Part shown: piece by piece, positions 30,452 to 38,966 of the stretch | How positions within the stretch are numbered: the stretch's first letter is position 1 | Layout: each line of letters begins with the position of its first letter | Source: Planctomycetaceae bacterium | Lineage (GTDB): Bacteria; Planctomycetota; Planctomycetia; Planctomycetales; Planctomycetaceae | Assembly: GCA_024742875.1 (NCBI GenBank) | Contig: JANSXP010000025.1 | Coordinates: 22,178 to 86,177, forward strand | Direction of reading: 5' to 3' | Length of the DNA: 64,000 nucleotides | Notes under the pieces: generated by a model | Seen by the model: only the letters and a program-made list of their open reading frames with translations | Databases searched by the model: none | What the model was told of the DNA's origin: nothing | Made by a program: the position numbers and the translations under genes

Positions 30452-33400
30452 ATGGACGCTCAGAAATATCAGCAGCTGCAGCAGGCATTTCTGGATCTGC
30501 GTGAACAGACGCCGGCAGACCAGAATCGCCTGCTGGCAGACTGGAAAACCAAAGACGCGGGAGCTGGTCAACAGCTGGAACAACTGCTGCGGGCCGATGC
30601 CGCGGCAGGCCCTGTGGACAAGCCGCTGGTGCAGCGTCGGCTGGAACACGAACCCACATGGGTTCCGGAAGCCACGACTGCCGCACAGCCTGAGCGGATT
30701 GGCCCCTGGAAAATCCTGCAGAAAATCGGCGAAGGCGGGCACGGTGTCGTCTATATGGCAGAGCAAACCAGCCCCATTCGTCGCCGCGTGGCCATCAAGC
30801 AGATCAAGCCGGGGATGGACTCGGGCACGATTCTCGCGCGTTTTGAGGCCGAACGTCAGGCGCTGGCCATGATGTCTCACCCTTCGATCGCCAATGTCAT
30901 GGACGCCGGGACAGCAGAAACCGGGCAGCCCTATTTTGTGATGGAACTGGTTCATGGCGTGCCCATCGACCAGTTCTGTGATGAAAACAGTCTGAACCTC
31001 ACGCAGCGACTCCAGCTGCTGATGCAGGCATGCCGCGCCATTCATCACGCCCACCGCAAAGGCATCATCCACCGAGACATCAAGCCGGCCAATGTGCTGG
31101 TGACGGTGGACTCCGGAGAGCCCCTGGTCAAGATCATCGATTTTGGCATTGCCAAAGCGCTCCACATGCCGCTGACCGACCGCACGCTGTTCACTGAGTA
31201 TGGCCAGATCGTCGGCACACTGGAATACATGAGCCCCGAACAGGCGCTGATGTCTCAGACGGGAATTGACGTTCGCAGCGATGTCTACGCGCTGGGCGTA
31301 CTTCTGTACCTTCTGGTCACCGGAGAAACGCCGCTTTCCAAACAGCAGCTGCTGCAGGAGGGGATCTGGAAACTGAGGGAAACCATACGTGATATTGAGC
31401 CGGCCACGCCCAGCCTCCGTATGACGAGCGGTTCCCGCGCCGGGCGCTGGAAAGATCATGCGCTGCCGGACTGGCACTCATCCGTGAAGGGTGATCTGGA
31501 CTGGATTACGATGAAGGCGCTGGCCAAGGAGCCCGATCAGCGATACGACTCGACGGCCGATCTGGCGGCCGACGTGCAGCATTTTCTCAGCGGAGAGCCT
31601 GTCACGGCCCGGCCCCCCGGTTGGTTGTATCTGGCGAGAAAAACGGTTCGTCGTCACTGGATTGCAGCCGTCATCTCGACCGCCCTGCTGGTGTCGCTGC
31701 TGATTTCCACAATGGCCCTGTGGGTCGGCTACCGACGTTCTCAGGACAACCTTGGTCGAGCGCAGCAGCTGTCCGTGATCCTGGAAGACAAAGCGGCCGA
31801 ACTGAATCAGGCGTTGTCTGCGGCGACAGAACAGAGAAGTCGGGCAAACCGAAACGCGGCCGCGCTGGCCGTTGTGGCCGACCGCCAGACCATCGAGTCA
31901 GCGTGGGCCGCCGGCCTTGCCGGTGATCTGGACTCGTGCACCCAACGACTGTCCCGCATCCCGCCGGATCGACGCGGTACGCTGTGGCAGATGACAGCAG
32001 ACACAGCCCACCGCATGGCGCTGCCACAAATCAGAAGTCGTGACACAGGGGGGATTCGCACGGCCGATCGCAGCCTCGATGGTCGACAACTGATGACACT
32101 CTCCAGCAGCGGGCAGCTGCAATCCCTGGCAGCCCCGGCGAACAGCCGAGCGACTGATCCCAGCCTGACGCAGCGATGGACGACGGCGCAATGGCAGCAG
32201 GATCGCAGCGCCACCACCTTCGGCCTGGGGTCCGGCGGCAGACTGCTGCTGGGACGATCCAACGAAGTCACACTGCTTTCCCTGAACACGGCCGATCAAA
32301 GCATGCAGTCCCACACGCTCGCTTTGCAGACCGGCGGTATTCGAGACATCGTCTGGTGGGAATCTGCACAGCAGTGGATTGTGTCCACGGGAGCCAACTG
32401 GCTGCACCTGGTTGACGCGAACGCCACCAGATCCGTTGAATCCCTGCAGCTGTCAGGTCGGATCGCCGGCGTGTTCCTGCTGGAGGGGCGGATCTGGGTG
32501 GCTGGCCTGGACGGCAGCGTGTTTGTGGTTCGCCCGGAAGACGGCTGGCATCAGGAATCGGTAAAACAGATGCAGCCGGGCGCCGGGCAGATCATCGCTG
32601 TGCAGCAGATGGGGGCAGACTTGATTGTGGCAACCGCCAGGGGAACCGTTCTGCGGTATCAGCCGAACAGTGCGACGAAAGGATTCGAGCAGATCACTCA
32701 GCTGCCCGACTCGCTGCGCAGCGCACGTTTCACCGACGACGGATTTTTGGTCGTGAGCCTGACAGATGGGAGCATCGGACAGTATAGCGTGAATCAGGAT
32801 GGCTTTCTGTCGCTGCTGCAGTTCCCGGAAGTCGTTCGCGACGTCATCCCCCTGAGTCAGGGGCACTACGCTGTTGTACAGGCCGACGGCGACATCTTTC
32901 TGTATTCCCATGCACAAAGACGGGCAGCCGAACGAACGCAGCAGCAGCTCGCCACCGCCGTGGATGGCGTGCCCATTTCCGCCGGTGGAGTGTCGGTCAC
33001 GGCCACCAGCAGCGGGCAACTGCTTACCAGTGACCTGCAGACCGCGGCGGTGATTCGTCAGAAACGTGTCCACCAGGCAGAGATTTTCGAAATTGCAGCG
33101 CACGGTAATCGGGTGGCATCGACCGGAGGCGATCAGCGACTGGTGATCAGCCGGCTGCCGGAGCTGGAGCAGATTCACGCGGCCCCGATCGCCTGGGGCG
33201 TTCGGGGAACCGCGTTTTCGCCTGACGGTAGCTGGCTGGCGGCGGCCGCTGAGCAGGCCAATCCCAGCCAGCTGCGCGAAGGCACACTTGATGTGTGGAA
33301 CATGAAAACGCTGGAGCCACACGCCCGCCTTGCAGGACACACCAACTGGGTCATCCATCAGGCCTTTCACAGGCAGGGGGGGCAGCTTGTCACGCTGTCG

Positions 33401-33841
33401 GTCGACAACACGGCCCGACTGTGGTCCATTCCCAGCGGCGACTGTCTGCAGATCATCGACTTTTCCGGCTTTGCTCCCGGCAGCACCGTCTGCCCAGTCG
33501 ATGATTGGCTGCTCATTGGACACACCGATGGCAGCGTGTCGGCCTGGCACACAGATTCCGGCGAGCTCATCGACTCGGTGACCGTTGCTCCCGACAGGAT
33601 TGTGCATTTCGTCAAAGCGGGCGAACTTGTATTCGTGATCTCTTCGGGTGCGGCGGAGCTGATTCAGCTGGAAATGGCAACATCCAACCGGCTCTCCATG
33701 ACCACACGGCTGCCGCTGCTGGCCGGAAAACCGCAGGCTGTCCGCATCTCTCCCGACCAATCGCTGGCAGTCCTGACATTCGGCAGTGGCCGTGCGCTGC
33801 AGCTGCCACTGCCTGCAGCAACAGGCGACGAGAGGCTCTGA
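30452..33841 (+). CDS. Membrane-anchored Ser/Thr protein kinase with C-terminal WD40 propeller
   Basis: 1129 residues. The kinase domain (~85-385) has the P-loop GEGGHGVVY, VAIKQIK, HRDIKPANVLV and DFGIAKAL, so it looks active. A transmembrane helix (WIAAVISTALLVSLLISTMALWVGY, ~410-435) is followed by a coiled linker. A long beta-propeller region ends with clear WD repeats (RLAGHTNWVIHQAFHRQGGQLVTLSVDNTARLWSI). The ATG at 30452 directly follows a GTG in frame. It is the last gene of the ECF/quinoprotein/kinase set and converges with the next kinase gene 28 bases away. Confidence 0.88.
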   Translation: MDAQKYQQLQQAFLDLREQTPADQNRLLADWKTKDAGAGQQLEQLLRADAAAGPVDKPLVQRRLEHEPTWVPEATTAAQPERIGPWKILQKIGEGGHGVVYMAEQTSPIRRRVAIKQIKPGMDSGTILARFEAERQALAMMSHPSIANVMDAGTAETGQPYFVMELVHGVPIDQFCDENSLNLTQRLQLLMQACRAIHHAHRKGIIHRDIKPANVLVTVDSGEPLVKIIDFGIAKALHMPLTDRTLFTEYGQIVGTLEYMSPEQALMSQTGIDVRSDVYALGVLLYLLVTGETPLSKQQLLQEGIWKLRETIRDIEPATPSLRMTSGSRAGRWKDHALPDWHSSVKGDLDWITMKALAKEPDQRYDSTADLAADVQHFLSGEPVTARPPGWLYLARKTVRRHWIAAVISTALLVSLLISTMALWVGYRRSQDNLGRAQQLSVILEDKAAELNQALSAATEQRSRANRNAAALAVVADRQTIESAWAAGLAGDLDSCTQRLSRIPPDRRGTLWQMTADTAHRMALPQIRSRDTGGIRTADRSLDGRQLMTLSSSGQLQSLAAPANSRATDPSLTQRWTTAQWQQDRSATTFGLGSGGRLLLGRSNEVTLLSLNTADQSMQSHTLALQTGGIRDIVWWESAQQWIVSTGANWLHLVDANATRSVESLQLSGRIAGVFLLEGRIWVAGLDGSVFVVRPEDGWHQESVKQMQPGAGQIIAVQQMGADLIVATARGTVLRYQPNSATKGFEQITQLPDSLRSARFTDDGFLVVSLTDGSIGQYSVNQDGFLSLLQFPEVVRDVIPLSQGHYAVVQADGDIFLYSHAQRRAAERTQQQLATAVDGVPISAGGVSVTATSSGQLLTSDLQTAAVIRQKRVHQAEIFEIAAHGNRVASTGGDQRLVISRLPELEQIHAAPIAWGVRGTAFSPDGSWLAAAAEQANPSQLREGTLDVWNMKTLEPHARLAGHTNWVIHQAFHRQGGQLVTLSVDNTARLWSIPSGDCLQIIDFSGFAPGSTVCPVDDWLLIGHTDGSVSAWHTDSGELIDSVTVAPDRIVHFVKAGELVFVISSGAAELIQLEMATSNRLSMTTRLPLLAGKPQAVRISPDQSLAVLTFGSGRALQLPLPAATGDERL

Positions 33842-33869
33842 ACTGGAATTCAGATCACGATGAGATTGC

Positions 33870-36800
33870 TCAGTGTCCGGTTCCCTGCTGCAGCAGGTCA
33901 CGACAAATCGCTGACACGCGCTGGACCCGAGCGGTTTCCACACTCAGCGACGTTGGGGCCGCCTCCAGACGCCGAACCAAGTCAGCCGCTTCCGCTGATC
34001 GGTCACAAAGATGCAGGGTCATGGCAAGATACCACTGCTCCAGCCGACCAAAGCCCTGTGGCTCTGAGCGAGCCTGTTCCAGAACTTCCAGCGCTTCCGC
34101 ATGATGCCCCTGAACGAACAACAACAGTCCCCGGGTCGCCAGCAATCGACTGTCCGTTGTGGCCGCGTTGTCAGGCAGGCCAGCAATCAGATTCTCCGCT
34201 CGCTGAATCTGCTCAGTGGATGGAGCCGGCAGCGTAAGCAGCGTCCGCACGTGCGACACCTGACTGCGAATGCGTTCCGACTCCAACAACAGTGGGCTGC
34301 TCAGCAGCTGCTCGCCGGCCGCCAGCCCAGCCAGCCAGGTCGATCGGGCGGACTGTAAATCCGGAGGCTGTGCAACAAATTGAAAATCGCCAAAAGGAAT
34401 CTGCCAGCGATGGCTCCACCGCGCCAGCGGCACATCCAGAGGAAAGCGTTCGCGCGAGTCATCCAGATGGTCACACAACCGCTGCCAGATCGGAAGGACA
34501 GCCGCACGCTCCCCCTGCTGCAGAGTCAGCGCGACTCGCTGAGTGAGCACGGCCGCCTGCCGAAATCGATATTCGTAAACGGCCGGATAATCGCTCACCA
34601 GCTGCTGCAGCCACTGGTCCGCCTCCGCCAGATCTGCCAGCGCCTCGGACACCTTGTCTGTCCTCTGGTGCAGCAGGCCATTGGCAAACAGCGCGAAGGA
34701 CAGTAACGATCGGCGACGCGGCTCGTCCGGCTGACGCTCGACCAGTGCTCGACTGTCTCTCACAGCCGGCTCAAGCACTCGGCGAGCCTCATCCAGCTGC
34801 CCCTGTTGCCGCAGAGCCGAGCCGTAATTCACGAGGCTTTGCACACAATCGAACCCCACGGACTCCGGTATATCAACTTGTACCGCGAGCGTCTGCAGCT
34901 GAGCTGTGCCAGCAGCGAACCGCGCGAGTGCCTGATCGTGGCGACCCAGCACGCGATGCACGCTGGCGAGAGCCACCTGCGTGTTGGCGGCGAGCACTTC
35001 CACCGATGTGCGCTGCTCGTCTGGCAGTGGGAGCGTTGCCAATTCACTCAGCAGCACCTCACACTGCTCAAACGCCCCCTGTGCTGCTGCAGGCCGCTGC
35101 CAGGACTGCAGCAGTGTGCCACGAACCCACATCGCATACGCCAGCGACAGGGCAGAACGCGGATCGCTTACTTGCTGCTGCGGACCGATCTCCAGAATCT
35201 CGATGGCGCGCTGAATCTGGTCCTCAGCCGCCTGGCGATCTCCCAGCATGCCCCCGATTTCCGCCGAGCGAATCAGGGCCGTGGCAAACCGCAGCGAATC
35301 CCGGGAGTCCTGTCGCACGGGTCGCAGGAAGTCCTCGTAGAAGGTGACCGCACTGTTGAAGATCTCCTGACTGGCCTGCTGTTGATGGGGTATCTGCTGC
35401 AGACGCTCGCCCACCGCGGTGAGAGACTCCACCGCCGCAATCGCCCGCTGCAGATTGGCTTCCGCCGACGCACGTGCGGCTTCCGCCAGATCGCGTTCCT
35501 CAATGGCCATCCGTTCCATTCGCCGCGCTTCGTCGCGCTGAATCCGCAGATCGAACTCGCTCTCATTGGCCCGATTGGCTTCATGAATAACGGCCGACAG
35601 GCCCACCACAAACAGCACCACGGCCGCGAAGGTGGTGGCGGTCACGGCCGGATGCTTCCGCAGCCAGCGGACTCCCTTTTCTGTCGTTCGCACCGCGCGG
35701 GCAGAGATGGGTTCATCATTCAGGAAATGTCGCAGGTCGGCCGTCAGTGCGGCAGCGGATTCGTAACGCCGCGACGGTGTTTTCTCCAGACACTTCAGGC
35801 AGATTGTTTCGATGTCCCGGGGGATGCGGGACTGCAATCGTCGCGGTGGCACAGGCAGCTCGTTTCTGACCTGATCCAGTGTGTCCAGCACCGTGGGACC
35901 GCGAAACGGCGCCCGGCCGGTCAGCAGTTCATAGAGAATGGCTCCCAGGGAATAAACGTCCTGCAGCGGGTCGGGCTCTGACTGCGCTGAGGCCTGTTCC
36001 GGGGCCATATAACTGGGGGTGCCCAGAATCTGTCCGGTCGCCGTCAGCTCGCTGCCGGCCTCCGCCATGTGAGCCAGTCCAAAGTCACCGATCTTGGTGC
36101 GGACTTCCGGGAAAGCGTGCGCTGTTCCGGCCTGCGTGGCCGACATGCGGATGGTCGTCGGAGAATCAATGTCGGGAGGTCGCCACACGAGCAGCACATT
36201 GGCGGGCTTCAGGTCGCGATGCACAACGCCGCGTTCATGCGCATAGGCCATGGTTGTGGCCAGCTGTGCGGCCACTGTGGCTGCTTCCAGAGGTGGCAAC
36301 GGGCGGCCGGCCAGCCAGTCTTTGAGTGTGCCGCCTTCCACATACTCCAGCGCCAAAAACGGCAGGCCTTCGTGCTCTCCAATTTCGTGAATCTGGACGA
36401 TGGACGAATGCTGCAGCTGCGCGACGGCGCGGGCCTCCTGCTCCAGCCGCGCCAAAGTCTCCCCGGTGGCGTGCGCTCCGGCGAGCAGCATCTTGAGAGC
36501 CACAATGCGATTGAGCTTTTGATGCCGCGCCCGATAGACGAGCGCCATCCCGCCACGCCCCACCTCCTCCAGCAGTTCATAACCGGGCGGTGCACTGGCC
36601 AGCTGCAGCGTGGGGTCAGGACGGACCGAAGTCGATGGTCCGGTCACGGAAGTGAGGGAATCGGCCGTCGCGTTCACGAAAGAGACCCGGCTGGTTTCTT
36701 CTTCGATCGACTGGTGAACGAGAAACAGCCGTCGCAGTCGATCCTCCAGAGCGGGGAACCGCTGCAGAAAATCTTCCAGGCAGGCTCGTTGCCCATGTTG

Positions 36801-36962
36801 CTCGCGAACCAGGACTTCATGGTAGATCAGGTCCAGCACCGCGTCGGCGTCATCCGCCAGACGAGCATAGCCAGACAGTCGTTCGACCTGCAGCTGCCGA
36901 CCGATCGACCAGGCTCGCCGCAGCTCAACGGCAAGGCTTTCGAGCAGTTCGGCGTCAGCCAT
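33870..36962 (-). CDS. Membrane-anchored Ser/Thr protein kinase with TPR-like C-terminus
   Basis: 1030 residues. The N-terminal 150 residues contain a helical region (YARLADDADAVLDLIYHEVLVREQ) common in planctomycete kinases. The kinase domain has GRGGMALVYRAR, VALKML, HRDLKPANVLL and DFGLAHMAE. A transmembrane helix (ATTFAAVVLFVVGLSAVIHEA) precedes ~500 helical residues with tandem TPR-like motifs (SALSLAYAMWVRGTLLQSWQRPAAAQGAFEQCEVLL). The start at 36962 overlaps the stop of the upstream ECF gene by 8 bases, implying translational coupling. Confidence 0.87.
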   Translation of the reverse strand: MADAELLESLAVELRRAWSIGRQLQVERLSGYARLADDADAVLDLIYHEVLVREQHGQRACLEDFLQRFPALEDRLRRLFLVHQSIEEETSRVSFVNATADSLTSVTGPSTSVRPDPTLQLASAPPGYELLEEVGRGGMALVYRARHQKLNRIVALKMLLAGAHATGETLARLEQEARAVAQLQHSSIVQIHEIGEHEGLPFLALEYVEGGTLKDWLAGRPLPPLEAATVAAQLATTMAYAHERGVVHRDLKPANVLLVWRPPDIDSPTTIRMSATQAGTAHAFPEVRTKIGDFGLAHMAEAGSELTATGQILGTPSYMAPEQASAQSEPDPLQDVYSLGAILYELLTGRAPFRGPTVLDTLDQVRNELPVPPRRLQSRIPRDIETICLKCLEKTPSRRYESAAALTADLRHFLNDEPISARAVRTTEKGVRWLRKHPAVTATTFAAVVLFVVGLSAVIHEANRANESEFDLRIQRDEARRMERMAIEERDLAEAARASAEANLQRAIAAVESLTAVGERLQQIPHQQQASQEIFNSAVTFYEDFLRPVRQDSRDSLRFATALIRSAEIGGMLGDRQAAEDQIQRAIEILEIGPQQQVSDPRSALSLAYAMWVRGTLLQSWQRPAAAQGAFEQCEVLLSELATLPLPDEQRTSVEVLAANTQVALASVHRVLGRHDQALARFAAGTAQLQTLAVQVDIPESVGFDCVQSLVNYGSALRQQGQLDEARRVLEPAVRDSRALVERQPDEPRRRSLLSFALFANGLLHQRTDKVSEALADLAEADQWLQQLVSDYPAVYEYRFRQAAVLTQRVALTLQQGERAAVLPIWQRLCDHLDDSRERFPLDVPLARWSHRWQIPFGDFQFVAQPPDLQSARSTWLAGLAAGEQLLSSPLLLESERIRSQVSHVRTLLTLPAPSTEQIQRAENLIAGLPDNAATTDSRLLATRGLLLFVQGHHAEALEVLEQARSEPQGFGRLEQWYLAMTLHLCDRSAEAADLVRRLEAAPTSLSVETARVQRVSAICRDLLQQGTGH

Positions 36963-37551
36963 CAGATGATTCCAGGCCGAGTTCTGCCGTGACACGATCC
37001 AGCGCGCGTGCCAGTTTCATTCTGAGCGTATTGCCGTTCTGCCCCAATGCCTCGCCAATCTCGTCCCAGCTCTGACCGTCCGAGCGACGCTGCATAATGA
37101 TTCGCTCGCCATCTGCCAGCCGATCGCGCACACGGTCCACAAGTTCACGGTTCACGACAATAGACTCCGGCCCCGGGCGATCCGCAGGCAGCGCCCGGGG
37201 GTAGCCGTGAGAATCTTCCATGGCCACATCGCGGCGGCTGTCGCGGCGTTCCGCCTGAGCATAGCGAGCCAGATCCACAATGCGATTTTTGGCCATCGTC
37301 ACCAGCAGCCGCAGCATTTCTTCCGGCGTCTGCGGGTCATATTGTCCGGCCGCTGTGCGGACAAAAAAGCCCGCCAGCACAGACTGGCAGATGTCGACAG
37401 AGTCAACCATTCGACGCAGCCGTGAATCGGTCAGCCGCACCCGCACGACACGACGAATCTCCGGTTCGTACATACGCACCAGTTGTTCGGCAGCGGCGGG
37501 ATCTCCGCCCCTGACCTGCGCAAACAGGGTAGGGAATGGCTGGTCTGTCAT
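36955..37551 (-). CDS. ECF sigma factor coupled to Ser/Thr kinase
   Basis: 198 residues. Region 2: DPAAAEQLVRMYEPEIRRVVRVRL, VDICQSVLAGFFVRTAAGQYDPQTPEEMLRLLVTMAKNRIVDLAR. Region 4: VRDRLADGERIIMQRRSDGQSWDEIGEALGQNGNTLRMKLARALDRV. The start at 37551 places region 2 near the N-terminus; a longer frame to 37611 exists. The gene overlaps the kinase gene. Planctomycete ECF-kinase pairs are thought to be controlled by phosphorylation instead of anti-sigma factors; this pair fits that model (inference). Confidence 0.86.
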   Translation of the reverse strand: MTDQPFPTLFAQVRGGDPAAAEQLVRMYEPEIRRVVRVRLTDSRLRRMVDSVDICQSVLAGFFVRTAAGQYDPQTPEEMLRLLVTMAKNRIVDLARYAQAERRDSRRDVAMEDSHGYPRALPADRPGPESIVVNRELVDRVRDRLADGERIIMQRRSDGQSWDEIGEALGQNGNTLRMKLARALDRVTAELGLESSDG

Positions 37552-37768
37552 GGGCCCGTCTTTCTGTGGCGCCGACGCAGACACACGTCCACCGGCCACG
37601 ATAGGACGCATTTTTACCTGTTTCCCGAGGCGAACACACGTTCACGAAAAAAATTCTCCAATTCCTGTGCGATGCCTGCGGCGATTTCGTTGAACCTGGT
37701 GTGAGCATTCTGCTGACACCGGAACTTTGGAAACACGGGCCGTGTTGACCAAATCACAGGAAGAATTC

Positions 37769-38557
37769 ATGAAGTTCAAATTTCGCACCGCGGTCGTCGC
37801 CTGCCTTTCGCTTGTTCTCACTCTCGGCAGCCGTTCATCCGCTCTGGCCACCGATCCGGATCACTGGGATCTGGCAATGGACTACACGACATCGATCAAC
37901 CCCGCCTTCAACTTCTACGGTTCCGACTGTGAGATCTACTACATCGGCAACTTGCTGTTTGCCCGCAGTATGTGTGGCTCGTACGTGGCCAAAGTTCATC
38001 GGCAAGCCTACCCCAATCTGACATATACCGTCATGTCGAGTCTGTTTGAGTGGGGCTCTCCCAATGCCGAACGGTGGTATGACGGCATCATTGAACAGCG
38101 ATCTTATTCCAACAATCAGGGTACGTTCGGAACGGTCTGTCTGACGAATCTGTGGAATATGTCACGCGGCGATATCCTCGTCTCCAAATACGACACCGGC
38201 AGCGCATCAGGGCACGTGATGATGCTGGGGGATGTCTGGAGTTTTGGCGTGTTTCCACTGAACGGAGAAATCCCCGGCTTCAACCAGGCAGAGGTCAGCG
38301 TGGTCAGCATTCTTGACAGCACCAGTTCTCCACACGGTGACTACGACACGCGAAAAGGTGCCGAGGCGAACAACGCCGACGATCAGGGCATCGGCGCCGC
38401 CTTCATCTTGATCCTGACGGACCCCAATTCCGGCGAGATCATCGGCTGGACATGGTCGACCAGTGCCAGCACGATCTATCAGTGCACAGACCCAACAATG
38501 GAAGACACTTATCGGCCGTTGATTGGAGGCTACATCTACGGCCCTGGCGTGAATTAA
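37769..38557 (+). CDS. Secreted protein, possible NlpC/P60-like cysteine hydrolase
   Basis: 262 residues with a signal peptide (TAVVACLSLVLTLGSRSSALA). The mature protein has ARSMCGSYVAKVHRQAYP and, about 80 residues later, MSRGDILVSKYDTGSASGHVMMLGD. This resembles the NlpC/P60 order of a nucleophilic Cys at a helix start followed by a GDIL...GHV strand pair carrying the His. The match is weak and no database comparison was possible, so the enzyme call is tentative. A strong terminator follows. Other possibilities are a structural or adhesion protein. Confidence 0.5.
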   Translation: MKFKFRTAVVACLSLVLTLGSRSSALATDPDHWDLAMDYTTSINPAFNFYGSDCEIYYIGNLLFARSMCGSYVAKVHRQAYPNLTYTVMSSLFEWGSPNAERWYDGIIEQRSYSNNQGTFGTVCLTNLWNMSRGDILVSKYDTGSASGHVMMLGDVWSFGVFPLNGEIPGFNQAEVSVVSILDSTSSPHGDYDTRKGAEANNADDQGIGAAFILILTDPNSGEIIGWTWSTSASTIYQCTDPTMEDTYRPLIGGYIYGPGVN

Positions 38558-38966
38558 ACAGCGTCCGTCGAACACGCAATCCGCAATTTCCACTCCCAGG
38601 GGATGCCGCTACGGCAATCCCCTTTTTCTGCGCTGCACAATCGCAACTTGCGCAAAACGACGGACCTGCTGCGGCCTTGATGCAAAACGTTCATCAAATG
38701 CGGGCAGACGAGCCCCTTTTTCAGAATATCTGGCGGTCACCCCCGGACGTCTGCGAGCAAAGGGACGTGGTTTGTCTGTGTTGCTGCGACGCAGTGAATC
38801 GCCGTCAAAACAGACCGAGAAGATCAGGTTTCACAAGGTCACGCTGGACGGAAGACGGGGTCTGCCCATCCAGAGGATTGCGTTGACCACCTGAACATCT
38901 CTACACTGGCGAGTCACCGAATCGTAGAACGGAGCCGTTTATTTTATTCAACCTGGAGTCTGCACT
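38558..38966. other. Intergenic region before subtilase gene
   Basis: About 409 bases. It begins with the terminator at 38599. The remainder shows no gene. A CTGGAG ribosome site lies about 8 bases before the protease start. Confidence 0.5.
38599..38627 (+). terminator. Rho-independent terminator
   Basis: GGGGATGCCG and CGGCAATCCCC pair around a CTA loop with one bulge, then five Ts. Ends the 37769 gene. Confidence 0.8.

Noticed and set aside
34806..35981. 391-codon plus-strand frame inside the TPR kinase gene
   Set aside because: Shadow of the kinase; Arg/His/Gln-rich translation with no family features.
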